Counted from the stretch's first letter, positions 34,151-46,322 are shown. The stretch: 64,000 bases of DNA from Dichotomocladium elegans (GCA_025716815.1 JAIXMN010000020.1:434001-498000); one strand, 5' to 3'. The notes: a model not told the origin generated them from the letters alone. Program-made: numbers and translations.

Positions 34151-35016
34151 AAATAAACGTCTTTCCTGTTATTTTCCCATAGGTTTTTAGCGTTTTACAA
34201 ATGTTTCTATGAATTGTGGTTTTGTTCGTTCACTTGCATGTGCTTGTATTCATTGGCATTAGACAATTGATTTTAACATGGTGGGGGGGAGGTAAAGCGG
34301 AGATCACATGGCCTTCTTAGTAGCCCGGGAAGCATCACCAACCAATTTGTTGTAGCGGGGCAACTCATCGTACAAAAAGGAGCGCCTTTATCCAATCTGA
34401 ATTACTTCTTCTGGGATAAAACACTCGGGTCTGGTCAAAGTCTTGCGTTTAGGTATGACAAAAAAAGGTCCTAAATATGGTGAAAATTCCTTTGTTCTGC
34501 AAATAAAACAGATTTCTCGAGCCTCTGGTCCACGAAACGATACGATGAAGGTGACAGAGAATTATGTCTTTAAATATACATCTATATACAATAAAACCAT
34601 TTGTATGTGTCGCACCAGAGCAATTATCTCTTTTGCCCCCATTGTCTATTCATGACGGGCTGTACATGAAGAGTTTGAAACGAATGCGATCTTATTGCGC
34701 ATCGTTTATTCACGGGCATTCGTCTCTCCTTAGATCCCTACAAATATAGTTGCATCGATACTACTTCGTGGGGATTGTTTTCAGGGAAAAAATGTTGCTA
34801 CTTAGCACTTGTGCTGACCCTACGTTACCTGTTCACTCACTGTACTGCAGAAGAGGAGACATCAAAGCCCCTCCTACAGAACTTTTCCTCGATTTGAATT
34901 GGCCTCCCCTTTGCAAGATACCTTATTATTAATCATACCACTGCAATACATTGTGTTATTTGATGCCTTTGAAATGTTTTTAGCTATCCCTGTCTCCTCA
35001 AACATAGAACCCCGAA
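34151..35016. other. AT-rich spacer
   Basis: No gene, RNA or mobile element recognised. The final 150 bp before 35017 presumably include the promoter of the multi-pass membrane gene; I see no clear TATA element. Confidence 0.45.
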
Positions 35017-37066
35017 ATGTTGCTCGCCATCGGTAATGCTACACTCGATTATACCTTTTATTATTTAGTTTCATTATCCGACTTCGGTTCTATCATCCCC
35101 TCTCTCTTTCGTTTATTTCTTTCTCATCTGCGTTATCTCTGTCATCTGTGTACCTGTTATTCTACGAATGACGCATCTGAGTGACTATAGTTTTTTGCGT
35201 AAGCCAGTGCACAACAAGCAAATTGCGAAGTCTGATGAAACTGAGAGCTATGAAATATAGAACGCGCTACGTCCTTAGTTTATCTGTATGTGTGGTACCT
35301 CTATCGTGTTTATACACTAGACAGATTTCAGTGCTTCCGGCTTTCTCGCTTTCGGACAGGCGAACTAAAGAGCATTGTGTCAATATGTCTGCTCACTATG
35401 ATACCGTGCCAACTCTACTACGGTATACATCAAAAGTAATTATGCCATCAAATTTTGGCTTTTGCCTAACAATACTGTTTTTTTCGGGGAGGGATATCTT
35501 AGATATCGTAACGACAAAGATAAAATATGAAGAAGGCTACGCCAATATCCTTGGCCATATAATTACAAAGCCAGATACAATGTGGACCGAAGCTGACAAA
35601 GCGCTAGTTGCACCTACTGGTATCAAGAAATTACCCTTGGCCGTTTTTTAAGCCCCTCTTTCCTCCTCATAATGATATGAGTCTCCTTCTTAATTGCTCC
35701 TTATTATATTTCTGGAAGAGACGTTACATATAATTCTAACATACAGGTGGTCGATTTTCTAGATTATAGTTTATGTGTTGGCTTTTCTTTCCAGACGTGA
35801 GTACAGAGGCGGAGGAGCAGCTGCAAGAACAGCTATTTATCTTCTGCCATAGTGGATCTCTTCTCCTGCTTCAATGCTTTTGGAATTATCTAGCCGACTC
35901 CGTTGCCAATCGAAAATTCATGAGCAGCAAGGAGTTCAAACTCTATATTGTTTGGTATGATTACAAAAGATGTCCATGCAGCCGAGGCAATGATGACATG
36001 TCTCCTTTCTTACTAACTTGTAATTCTCCCTACTTTACAACTTCCTTGCGCGTCATCATCGAAATGCAGGACAGTGATGAGCATGATTATATTCCCGGTG
36101 TTACAGTTCATCTGCACCAATGATCAAGAAAATCCTACAAGTAAAGAAGTCCTCCCGCAGCTAGTTTATGGCATCGGTAAGTCCAGTCTATATTCTTACA
36201 GAAACAGAATAAGCCATATCTAACATGCTTGTAGTTCTATTGTTCATATCCGTGCTCGGCTATATCTCACACCGTCGTTTCAAAAAACTTATCACCAATA
36301 CCCATGAATCCAATAATGCAAGATCCATTACTCACAGAATTCAGTATTTTAAGGTAAAAGCAGCAATGACATATCAATATTCTCGTGTAAAAAACGGTTA
36401 ATTGATGGAGAAAACAAACATGCGAGCAGGAATTGAATCTATTGCTTACCATTGTCGTTTTTGTGGATGCCATTGCGTTCATCATTCTCAGTGCCGATGG
36501 TCTAACTGGCCCAAAATATCTAAATGCGCACAAATTCTCGGCAGATTTCTTAGTTTGCAACAGTAAGTACGACTGACGTTATTCTCTTTGTAAAAGAGCT
36601 GATTCTTATTATACAACAACCAAAACAACATGGGGAAAAAGTCAACGTGACTTCGGTGATAACCTGGTTTATTGTCATTCTGATTCTTCATCCCAAACCG
36701 ATTTCTCAGCAACCACTTGCTCGAGGCCCTCGTGGCTCGCTGGCGACTGCATCTAATAGGCAGGATCTCCCACAGAATTCTGCTGCTCGAGGATCTAATG
36801 CGGATTTCGTACAAAAGGCCATCACAAGTCAGGTAAGCAACACCAGTACTATCCAGCTTCACATGGCTGCAATTCCCATGAACACGCGCCATCCATCGAC
36901 TACTCCGACTCTCGTGCCAAGCACACAAGACTACGATGACAAGTATCACCTTCAGTATGATGATCCCAAGACTTTGAATGGATCTGTCAGAACAGCTGGA
37001 AGCCGCAACAATCGTTCAGATTTCGATGAAGAATCGATCATTGACCAATATCCTCCCCAATTATGA
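35017..37066 (+). CDS. Putative seven-helix (GPCR-like) membrane protein
   Basis: A set of + strand exons encodes a polytopic membrane protein with a long polar tail. ATG 35017 (MLAIG, then a GTAATG donor) is the likeliest start. An exon at about 35259-35435 reads YLYVWYLYRVYTLDRFQCF and LKSIVSICLLTMIPCQLYYG. Others give QEQLFIFCHSGSLLLLQCFW with SSKEFKLYIVWYDYK (35.8-36.0 kb), VLLFISVLGYISHRRFKKLI (about 36240), FKELNLLLTIVVFVDAIAFI (about 36430) and SVITWFIVILILHPKP (about 36650). The last exon has a Ser/Thr/Asn-rich cytosolic tail of about 110 residues ending DEESIIDQYPPQL (stop at 37066). Alternating hydrophobic helices with basic loops and a long C-tail suggest a receptor-like topology. 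I know no exact family, and several splice sites, especially 35.44-35.8 kb, are unresolved. Confidence 0.5.
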
Positions 37067-39346
37067 ATAACAGTGACAAGAGCTGGATGACTCGCCTCCA
37101 TGGGCTCCACTCGGCTCAAGCACCTCCCAAAAAAATATATCTGTCTACTATTGCAGCTTAATCATATAACATCCACTTAATATCTATTTTCACAAATACA
37201 CATTGCATTTTCACTAATTAAAGAACGCCATCGATAACCAGTCAGCACTAGTGATGTCTTGCAGAAACACTGTTCGTAAAGTGACGCATATACCGAGCCT
37301 CTAATTCCCATACAGCCTCCTATATACAGTAAAAAATGATGTTCATCCTTGTCACAACCGTAAATGACTATGTTACATCGGAATCAACATCACATACATA
37401 TCGCCAACCTGCGTTGACATACATAATGCATCTTTTTTATACTGATCAGATTTGTAGAGTCGACCTAATCCATTCGTAGATATTCCTTTGGTATTTTATG
37501 ATGTGAGATGTTTGGAAAACGATATCAACCGTTCAATTGAATTCTAGCAATTGGAAAAGCGACTATACTCATAGTTTCGTTGTTGAAAATTACATGAGCG
37601 GTAAATATGGATTAATGCACTTCGTCCTATTCTATCAAGGAATCGCTATGTTCATTTTATCATGGTAACTCTATTATGCTATACTTTATTTTTTATCTAA
37701 GCATTCCGTCTGAATATCAAGTGTCTAAAGCTTGTCCCATGCAAAGACAATGCCTCCGCTGTTTATTTTTTCTACTGTTAATCTTGAGCTGTTCATAGTG
37801 ACGACACTGTACCGTCAGAATGCACAGACAGTATCAGGTTTAGCGAATAAAGGGGAAGAAAAATAGTCAGGATTCTTAAAATAGTAACACATTCGTAACA
37901 TCATTTCTTCGCAATATCACAGTCGCTTGCCTTAGGTTATTGTTTCGCGTTCTTCAAAGGCAGGAATGCTATCTTCTGATAACCAGGAGTATCGTGAGTT
38001 GAATGCCGTTTTCCACGCATCGCCTTTGTGACGAACCACCAGTGGTAATCGCTCTTGATATCGGTGCATAAGTCATATCTAGCTTGGGCGGGACGTTTCA
38101 AGCATTCAACGAATCCGCTGTAATGTATGGCTTTCGTTTGTTATTCGACTGGGCGCACGATCGTATGTCAGCGTACACATGCACTTTGCCCATTTCTGCG
38201 TACGGAAAAAATTGAGAGACGATTCCCCGGGCGACGTTGGTGGGCAAATGATGTGGGGATAAATAAGTTTCTTAATTTATCTATCTTATTCTTCTAGTTC
38301 GCGCAGACTTGCCATGAGGGAAAGCTGACGTTTTTTACGCAGCATCATCAGTGAAAATGGTAGGAAATTTCCGCGTTGAGGTGATAGTATTTCGTGGCTA
38401 CCTCAAATACATCAACGTACACGGTGGGCAATTCTTTGAAGCAGGAAATATTTTTTTGATGTCCTCCCCAGGTGAATTACATTCCAGTGGAGCAAGCGGA
38501 AGATGGGTTATGGCGGACGATATGCCATTAGCAAAAATTAAATCAAATATCAGTTTCACATATTCTCTGTTAGCATCCTTACCGTACATTTCTCCGCTTC
38601 ATCATTGCGAACTCTCGTCGTTACTACAAGCTAACGATCTTTTGCCAAAATATCAGCGTGACAAGACCTTCGGGCTAGCGCCAAAATGAATTTATAAAAG
38701 AAATCAGCCACATGTGTCGGCGTCCGTTCTGTCACAACATTGCCATCGGTCGAACATGTAACCGCTTTCCATCATGCCACGCGGCCATTGTCTTATAATT
38801 AGCAATACCACAGTAACAGAGAACATATAAGTATCTTCACTCCTTCTAAGCAATCAAGAGAGATATTTCAAGTTATCTTTTAAAGGTCCCCTTTTATTAG
38901 AGTCATCGTCCCAAGCGCGTCGCCATTGGCCTCAGTTATATCCGCCAATGTCGCATTAGAGTTTGTTGACTAACTGAAATGCTAGCAGTACTAACCGTTC
39001 TTATCATCAACTGTCACAGACCTCACCTCCTTCCTTCGTGAGGATTATGGATACCCCTTTCTACCAGTTTTACAATATCGATTTGTCTGTTCTTTACATA
39101 CTATTTACATAATGGGATTTCACACATAGTTATATTATTATCATTATCATTATCCTCTTGTACCTGGCTTTAGTAATCCTCAAGAGTAGTAGTATATATA
39201 CGATATCCATTCATAAAATCAAAAGGACGTTTCTCTTCTCCAGTCCAGTTGTTGTTACATTTGGCCAAGGCCTACCCGCCAAAAATAACAAATACTAAAA
39301 GGATGATAACCACAGGACAACACGTGACCCAAGATGATTAAGGATC
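37067..39346. other. Gene-poor AT-rich region
   Basis: About 2.3 kb with no recognised gene. The one sizeable frame, 38351-38689 (112 codons, beginning MKMVGNFRVEVIVFRGYLKY), matches no family I know and lacks convincing context. I treat it as unsupported. Confidence 0.45.
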
Positions 39347-39350
39347 AAAA
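39347..39350 (-). terminator. RNA polymerase III T-run terminator of tRNA-Ala
   Basis: On the minus strand the tRNA 3' base is followed at once by TTTT, the minimal Pol III stop signal. Confidence 0.7.
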
Positions 39351-39423
39351 TGGAGAAGCTGGGCGTCGATCCCAGTACCTCTCGCATGCTAAGCGAGCGC
39401 TCTACCATTTGAGCTACATCCCC
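39351..39423 (-). tRNA. tRNA-Ala (anticodon AGC)
   Basis: The minus strand gives a 73-nt cloverleaf: acceptor GGGGATG/CTTCTCC, D-arm GCTC...GAGC, anticodon arm CTCGC-TTAGCAT-GCGAG with AGC in the loop, variable AGGTA, and T-arm CTGGG-ATCGACG-CCCAG. The acceptor has the G3-U70 wobble pair, the classic alanine identity element, plus one T-T mismatch at pair 6-67. There is no intron and CCA is not encoded. Internal A box (TAGCTCAAATGG) and B box (GGGATCGACGC) regions are present; the T-loop starts ATCGA where the usual form is TTCGA. Confidence 0.95.
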
Positions 39424-40094
39424 TTGGTTGTGTAACACGCCTGATAAAATATAGAATATCAAATATAGCATCATGGCTGTAGCCAATCAAATGTTGTTCA
39501 AGGTGTACTCCGTCTCCAATGGCATTTTGTCAAGTTTCAAATTCCGTCAAAGCGCCTGAGTAAACTTTACACTCTCTGTCACCAGTGAACAACAAGGACA
39601 CAATGAGCCCTTTTAAACATTTTAGTACTTTATTTTCAAAAACAAATGTTTCTATGTTACTCAATTTGACTGAATATAAAACTGGAGATAGAAAAGATAA
39701 CTAGCTTTTATTAAAAGCTTTGACGGGTTTACAATTGACGCGAATACTATCATGGTAGACATCTGAATGTCTACAAAAGAGAAAAGCAAGCAACTTGCCA
39801 GACCAATAGACGGTTTAGAAGATAGTAGAGATTTTTATTGCCTACCTTTAGATGGAACCGGGCATTGAGCAGGTTAGCAGCTCAACATCAATGGTTCTCA
39901 TAAACCAGGGAATCGGCTTATCAGAAATGGAGAGAAGTTCCCTAGCTAAGAAATCAGACAACCATTCATGTCATCCTCAGCAAATAAACACAGCATGTAT
40001 ATACTATAGTTTTACGAGGTTTAAGTCATATGATGTCTTTCTCATCATGGTGTTTACGTTTTTAAGCAGTAGTGAGCTGATGGCTTTACATTTT

Positions 40095-40117
40095 TATATA
40101 TATATATATATATATAA
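40095..40117. repeat. (TA)n microsatellite
   Basis: About eleven uninterrupted TA units. Confidence 0.9.
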
Positions 40118-40883
40118 AACTAGATTTGCCGAAAAAGAACATACAAAGACGGACTTTACAACGCGTCATCCCAGTGATAAAGACGAAAGAAAACATTATA
40201 TGGATTGCTTTGACGAGCTAGAAGCATTTGTCAGCCGGTCTAAGGCTGCCGTGGAATATCTCAGCACGTGCCATATTAATTAATGTTAATTGCTTATTTC
40301 TAGAGTACGTTGATTTAGATGTTAGCTTCCTATGCATTTTTCTATCCCATTATGTGCAGAAAAGACGGTTCCTTTTTCCTCAAGCTAAAAATGGAACACC
40401 GAATGCACGATTGATTACCATACTGAGTTACTGATGCTCTTTACGATAGGGACTTGTTGACAGGATGAGCCTTCACAAAAAATGAGAAAGGGAGCGTTAC
40501 CTAGGGATCCCTTTACTATACTTCTAATTTGATTGCTTTGATCATTACCACCAGGAAACTTGGCAATCCAAGGTACAGCAATCAGATAGAAAGCAGTCAG
40601 GGACCTCTTTGCAGGCTGCGCAGAAGTGGGAACCGCCCCCCCAAAAAAAAGGAGAGAATAGAATAGCAAATTGTCACAATAAACCAGCAATGCTACTTAC
40701 CCTCACCTCTATACACATGTTGACGAAACCAAAAATAATGAGGGTGCAAATAATATCAGTCAGGCCTGGTGTAGTGTAACACGTCTTCCGTTATATGGAT
40801 ATTAAGATGGATGACGTCGAGTCCTGGAAGAGCAGAAGGAAAAGGAGGTAATAAAGGAAAGAAAAATAGTAAGCCGATTATAA

Positions 40884-40934
40884 ATGAGCCTGAGCCTGAG
40901 CAAGAGCCTGAGCCTAAGCCTGAGCCTGAGCCTG
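40884..40934. repeat. GAGCCT hexamer tandem repeat
   Basis: About eight imperfect copies of TGAGCC/GAGCCT. In one frame they encode alternating Glu-Pro (EPEPEQEPEPKPEPEP), 80 bp before the F-box start. Confidence 0.85.
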
Positions 40935-41013
40935 TGTGTCGGCTCGTGAGGAGCATATCGCCAAGTACAGGGAGCGCATGCGCCTTTTTTCTTTTTTTGT
41001 ACCTACCGTTTAT

Positions 41014-43124
41014 ATGAGTAAAAGGAAGAGTGAAGAGTATCCTCGGACAAGCAGCAAGCGATCAGCCCAAATCTCACCAGCAGAGCAATGGCGTGAGCTC
41101 CTACATCGTAGCAGAGAGACGCTTGCTCGAGGAGATTACGAATTAGCAATCGATGAAGCATCGGCTGCAGTCAGCGAGCTGCTACGATCTTGCCTTGTTC
41201 CCATCCTTGACATTCGTGCCATGGCCCATGCAAAGGGTAGCTATTTTATGGAAGGCCTGAATGACGCTCGCCGAATGATAAGATATGCGCCAGAGTCGAC
41301 CGAAGGCTACCTGCGGGTGGGGGCTCTATACATGATGCAAGGAAAACCCTGGAAAGCACTTCAGGTGTATGAAGACGGCTTAGGAATTGTGCCGATCACC
41401 CATCCAAAGTATCAACAGCTGGTCGATGCCATACAGGAAGCAAAGAAGCAAGACGAAAAACGCATTGATGTCATTGCTGCGCTCCCAAACGAAGTCCTGA
41501 CTAGCATATTCATCCGGCTTCCGATAGAAACCCTTGCTGTCTGCATGAATGTCTCAACCCAATGGAGGGAGCGCCTTGCGCGGTGCTCTGAGGCGTGGAG
41601 AAACATTGAAAAAGTCAACAGCGAAATCTCGACAACCATTCCCTTTGTAGCATCACACGTACGGCACCTGCAACTCCTCTGTTCGGATATCACGGTAGAG
41701 CAGCGCATTATCCGCTTACTCAAAAAGGGTGCCTTTCGGCGGCTGCAAACCCTCAAAGTGTTTAGTAAGGATATCAGAAATAGGCTAAACATCAAAACTC
41801 ATCCACGGATGCCCATTCCTGGATAGCTGACAAAAAGAAACTCGAGTATATATATAATACTCAACTCCCCGCTGTATTGGTACAGACTCAGAACACGCTG
41901 AGGCGGCTTGAACTTGATTGCCCACAAACTAGCGTAATCCAGCTAACGACGTTATTATCGCTATGTCCCCATTTGACGGATCTTTCCTATCGTACCACGG
42001 ATACCGCCTTTTTCCCCACTGTAACAAGCTTCACGCCTACCTCGGATCATGTACTACCGGATCGTCTCAATCTCATTAATCTTTGCCTCTGGTCACAGCA
42101 GATCCACCCGACGGAGCTAGAGTTGATCCTATGCCGCTGTCCTAGTCTTAGAGGGCTTGTTGTGCATAAAAACTTCATGGAGGTGGCTCTTCTTTCGAGC
42201 GACCGAATCTGCACGGAACTAGAGACACTCTATATCAACCGTCTTATGCCCTTGGCAACGTTAATCGACTGCCATCAAGGTGTATTTTACCCACCTGGGA
42301 TGCGTCGATTTTCTATGTGCTATGGTGACCGGGTGGAATTTGGAGCTATCATACCCCTCCTGAGGCGTAACAGCAAAACACTGCAGGAGTTCCGCCTTGA
42401 GCTGAGCGACTATGCGCCGGACGTGCTTCGACAGTGGCACCCATTTTCAAATATCGTATTTTCCCGACTCCACACTCTACATTGCGGGATTGGCCGATGT
42501 ACAGCCGATACGGTTGCTGAGATGATCCACCAGTGCCCGGCACTGGAAAAATTCACGATTGTCTACTCCAACATGATGGTGAGCCACAATGTTTTCGACG
42601 CGCTTGGATCGTTACCACGACTTCGCCAGCTTTACATTTATTCTACAGACGAAGTCAGTCATTCAGGTATTGAATCATTTTTCAGACGACACGCAGAGCG
42701 CCAGAAGCACTCCCAATTGGCGTCCCTACTTCTGACATGCGGAAAGGGAATTACCGACGCTGCGCTTGTCTCGCTTGCAAAGATTCAGAACCTCAGGGCT
42801 ATATCAATCAGTAACTGTCTCGACGCGTCCGTGAACGGCTTCAACCATTTTGCACATCTCCTTCGAAGTTCGCGTGCTCTAGAAACGCTTACCTTAGAAG
42901 ATATCGAGCAGGTCAAAGACACAGCAGTGGAACGGTTAGGCGTGATCAGGAGCCTCAAATGGGTTGCCTTATTTGGGCTTAGGAATGTCAGCCATGAAGG
43001 AATTGTTCACTTGATCGACAGCAGCATTTCTCTACAGAGTATCAGTGTGGATCACGGCGAACTAGCAACAGATGATATTCTCAAGTGCGCTGCAAGAAAG
43101 GGGATTAGAATCGAAGGCATATAA
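41014..43124 (+). CDS. pof3: TPR / F-box / leucine-rich repeat protein (Dia2/Pof3 type)
   Basis: A substrate receptor of an SCF ubiquitin ligase. From ATG 41014 (MSKRKSEEYPRTSSKRS) a basic leader is followed by TPR-like helices (residues about 20-135: RETLARGDYELAIDEASAAV, YLRVGALYMMQGKPWKALQV). The F-box is at about residues 150-197 (IAALPNEVLTSIFIRLPIET ... WRERLARCSEAW). A short intron (about 41758 to 41837 or 41885) joins this to the LRR part. That part runs from NTLRRLELDCPQTSVIQLTT through repeats such as RLHTLHCGIGRCTADTVAEM and LESVALFGLR-like strands, and ends at TAA 43124. This TPR-F-box-LRR order is diagnostic of yeast Dia2 and fission-yeast Pof3, which guard replication forks and telomeres. 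An upstream in-frame ATG (40936) lies across a T-rich tract and was rejected. The exact intron ends are uncertain. Confidence 0.78.
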
Positions 43125-43463
43125 TCATCATATCACGCTGCTGAAAGGCTACTATTGCATATACCCTCAAACTAGTCCTTTCGGCTTACCCACAATAAAC
43201 TCAGCTATCCATCAAGTGTCTATCTTCTTCTCTTTTCCAGTAGCATGCCATGGCCTATCCCAGGGGCTGCTTCAAGGTTCGTTTCAGCCAAAGTCGAAGA
43301 CAGTTTTTTTTTCTCTCCTCCTCCTCTGGGTGGAAGAGAACTGATTGGATACCTAGCAGGAGCCAATCAGCGGACACCAGGACAATTTTCATGTATTTTA
43401 TTAATCCCGATGCAAGTTGCGCTCACTGTTAACCCTTTCATCTCTCACTAGCCCCATCCCATC

Positions 43464-43907
43464 ATGAGCACCAGCGCGGAAAACGTCAAGGATCAGGTTC
43501 AAGAATTCGTCGAGATGCCCCGACAGTTCTTTAAGGATGGCGCTCAGTTCATCAACCGATGTCGAAAGCCTGATCAGAAAGGTAAGAACGAAACACGGCT
43601 ACGCGTCTTCGGTGTCTCTTCTGTCCGGTCCATTCCTCGATGCTCATACCCTAGCCAAAACACGTACAATAAAAACAAACAATAGAGTTCTTAAGAATTA
43701 CTCAGGCTGTTGCTATGGGCTTTGCTGCTCTCGGTGCCCTCGGTTATATTGTCAAGGTGAGAATGAGAGACAGAGAGAAGGATTGAGTTGGAGAGAATGC
43801 GCGGATTAGATGAGGCAGTTCGAAGAAGGTGAAAAACGCTAACTGTTGGCTCGATGCTATAGTTGATTCACATTCCCATCAACAATATCCTGGTTGGATC
43901 TGCTTAA
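43464..43907 (+). CDS. SSS1: Sec61 complex gamma subunit (SSS1)
   Basis: The small tail-anchored subunit of the ER Sec61 protein-conducting channel. Three exons: the first starts at ATG 43464 (MSTSAENVKDQVQEFVEMPR) and contains FFKDGAQFINRCRKPDQK. The second (from about 43685) gives EFLRITQAVAMGFAALGALG followed by YIVK. The last gives LIHIPINNILVGSA with TAA 43905-43907. Both the RCxKPDxKEF amphipathic part and the TM segment ending HIPINNIL are textbook. At 77 residues it is normal length. A pyrimidine-rich leader precedes the ATG. Confidence 0.96.
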
Positions 43908-44628
43908 TGCAACTTGCCAAACGTTTTCTCTTTTGCCACCGTCATGCCTGTCGTCCAGTATATATTTCGCTTTATTGCCGCCTTCACCTCGCATTACAAA
44001 TAAACAATAAGCGCACGTCGTTGTAATTTGTTGATAAACAGGACGCGTTAGCTATAGTAGATGAAATGTAGATGTGCCGGATGTCTACAACAGTAAGAAC
44101 TGAGAGCGAACGATGTCGAGGAGGTGCTGTTCTTCGAACAAGTGCCTTATACGATATTACATGAATTATTTTTTTGCCGAAAAGGAAGTGTGCTAAACCG
44201 GCGTGTATATCACACGAATTCTTTCCATGTAAACGATATCTCATACCCTCTGATGACCCCACCGCTTGTAAGGCCACCCTTCGACGCATGGACCGAAAAG
44301 AGCGGCGATTTCCGATCCGCATGATGGAGGTCAAAGGTTTCCCACTTCACAGAACATTGTATACAGAATACATGTTGATATATTTTACCAATTTCATCTG
44401 ACTTAAGTTCTATCTTACTCTCTTTGCAATTTAGCACAATGTCAAGTCTTCTTCTCCCTGTCTGAAAGCTGGCCCTGGGTAACCCATGTGGTCCCGATGC
44501 TCAAACCCGAGTATCATAGTGGTACTTTGGAATTACGGCCAAGGACACAATTATTGCATATAGTTAAATATGTATATAGACGTATGTCCTACATTCGCAT
44601 ACAATGAGACGGAATGATCCCATCCAGC
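43908..44628. other. Spacer downstream of SSS1
   Basis: About 700 bp. Overlapping short frames (43984-44334 on -, 44174-44401 on +) lack family resemblance. The distal end grades into the promoter of STI1. Confidence 0.45.
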
Positions 44629-44630
44629 AA

Positions 44631-44638
44631 GAAGGTTC
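44631..44638. promoter_or_regulatory. Heat-shock-element-like site (distal)
   Basis: GAAGGTTC at 44631-44638 is an inverted GAA-nn-TTC pair, the core unit bound by heat-shock factor, 172 bp before the STI1 start. Confidence 0.45.
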
Positions 44639-44713
44639 CCGCTTTGATGGAAACGGGTAGTGTGTAACAGCAAGGGTTGCCCAGAAACGATTTGAATCTC
44701 CGTTGGTGGATGG

Positions 44714-44721
44714 TTCGAGAA
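44714..44721. promoter_or_regulatory. Heat-shock-element-like site (proximal)
   Basis: TTCGAGAA at 44714-44721 is a TTC-nn-GAA pair, 89 bp before the ATG. With the distal site it suggests HSF control of STI1, as known for this gene in other fungi. Confidence 0.5.
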
Positions 44722-44809
44722 AACCGGCCAAGGACCGCCCTTCATATATTCAAGTCAGTGCTGCCCCACCATTTCTCTGTTTCTTTTTATTCCATTTTCA
44801 TAAAACATA

Positions 44810-46192
44810 ATGTCCGAGGACAACAAGAAACAAGCTCTCGCTGAAAAGGATCTTGGTAACCAGGCCTACAAGAAGAAGGAATTTGAGCAGGCTCTTGCTC
44901 ATTACTCAAAGGCTTTCGAGTTGGATGGCACCAACATTTCTTTCCTCACTAACAAGGCTGGTAAGTCCGCAATCAGTCACGGAATACGACCCGACAAACG
45001 GAGTATATTGACTCTGTACTATATAGCTGTCTACTACGAGCAAGGGAAATATAATGAGTGCATCAAAGAGTGCGAGAAAGCCATTGAGATCAATCAGACT
45101 GTACGCGCCGATTATCAGCTCGTTGCACGGTAGGTGTATAGCACAAAAACGATAAATTCGGGGACAGGAAACTGAATGACGCCAATAGTGCCTACCAGCG
45201 TATTGGTAACGCGTATGTCAAACTTGAAGACCTTGACAATGCGATCAAGTACTACGAAAAGTCTCTGACCAACCACCGTACACCCGACACGCTCGGCAAA
45301 CTTCGCGAAACCGAGAAGCTCAAGAAGCAGCGCGAGAAGGAAGCCTATCGTGATCCCAAGAAGGCGGACGAGGCCCGCGAGCTTGGCAATACCTATTTCA
45401 AACAGAGAGACTGGTAAAATTTTGAGCATTACAAGGAAAACTCGAATATCCGTTGATGACGCGAACTCATGCACACAAAAAAAACACTGTCTTAAGGCCT
45501 AAGGCTATCAGCGCATACAGCGAAGCCATTTTGCGCAACGAAGATGACCCACGACCTTACTCAAACCGCTCTGCCTGTTATCTCAAAATGATGGCGATTC
45601 CCGAGGCAAAGAAGGATGCCCTTAAGTGCATTGAGCTTGATCCCACTTTCGGTGAGTTGCTTGGAGACCCGGGTTTAATGATAGCGCCAAATCGATGCAG
45701 CAAGGAAAGGGTTTAGTAACATTCGACTTTTTTGGGGGGTGGCGATGGCAGGCCGTGGCTACATTCGTAAGGCTGCGGTAGAATTTAGCATGAGGGAGTA
45801 CCAGCAGTCCATTGATACGCTCATGGAGGCAAAGCAGCACGATAAGGATGGCAAGCTCGCCCGCGAGATTGAGCAGCAGTTGCGAAAGTCAGCAGCAGCT
45901 ATGTATGTTCCCGCGGCCGGTGCTGAGGGAGAGAAATCAGAAGAGGAGATTCGCGAAGCAGCACTTAAGAACCCGGAAATCCAGGTATGTAATGTGGATT
46001 TTTGGCCCTTGAATAAATGATAAATAAACTTACGCCCGTTGACCATAGCGCATTTTGAGCGATCCTGTCATGCAGCAGATCCTTCAGCAGATGCAAAGCG
46101 ATCCTCGCGCGGCCCAGGAACATTTGAAGAATCCTCAGGTTGCAAACAATATTCGTAAGCTAATGAATGCCGGTATTTTGCGAGTAGGATAA
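44810..46192 (+). CDS. STI1: STI1/HOP co-chaperone, short form (TPR2A-TPR2B-DP2)
   Basis: An adaptor that bridges Hsp70 and Hsp90. ATG 44810 opens with KQALAEKDLGNQAYKKKEFE, i.e. directly at TPR2A. Exons then give NISFLTNKA, AVYYEQGKYNECIKECEKAI and AYQRIGNAYVKLEDLDNAIK. TPR2B follows (ARELGNTYFKQRDW, AISAYSEAILRNEDDPRPYS), then GRGYIRKAAVEFSMREYQQS. The C-terminal DP2 domain is IQRILSDPVMQQILQQMQSD ... NPQVANNIRKL, ending at TAA 46190-46192. The clamp residues in GNxxY and TNKAAxY are present. The canonical N-terminal TPR1 and DP1 (about 190 residues in yeast) are missing, and nothing resembling them lies in the 900 bp upstream, which looks like promoter. The total is about 340 residues. The nematode protein has the same reduced layout. 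Confidence 0.9.
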
Positions 46193-46322
46193 ATTCCCAA
46201 AAATATCAATTCCAAATTTACCGTATTAAAAATGTTGCCATTTGTTTTAATCTTTTACCTCATACCATTTTAACTTTGCAAATGCAAGACATACAAAAAT
46301 TCAGAAATGCTAATTTGTTTTG

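Larger units (their letters stand above)
39424..41013. other. Spacer with microsatellites upstream of the F-box gene
   Basis: No supported gene. A frame at 39852-40283 (143 codons) is interrupted in meaning by a TA microsatellite, and I see no domain. A frame at 40811-41017 encodes a Gly/Lys-rich then Glu-Pro repeat stretch, which may belong to the 5' part of the F-box gene or be chance. A T-rich tract sits at 40985-41000, just before the chosen F-box start. Confidence 0.4.

Noticed and set aside
38351..38689. 112-codon frame
   Set aside because: No family resemblance, no promoter or introns, in an AT-rich spacer.
44551..44745. Possible tRNA because of a GGTTCGA-like B box near 44712
   Set aside because: No cloverleaf can be drawn around it; the sequence is better explained as a TTC-nn-GAA element before STI1.
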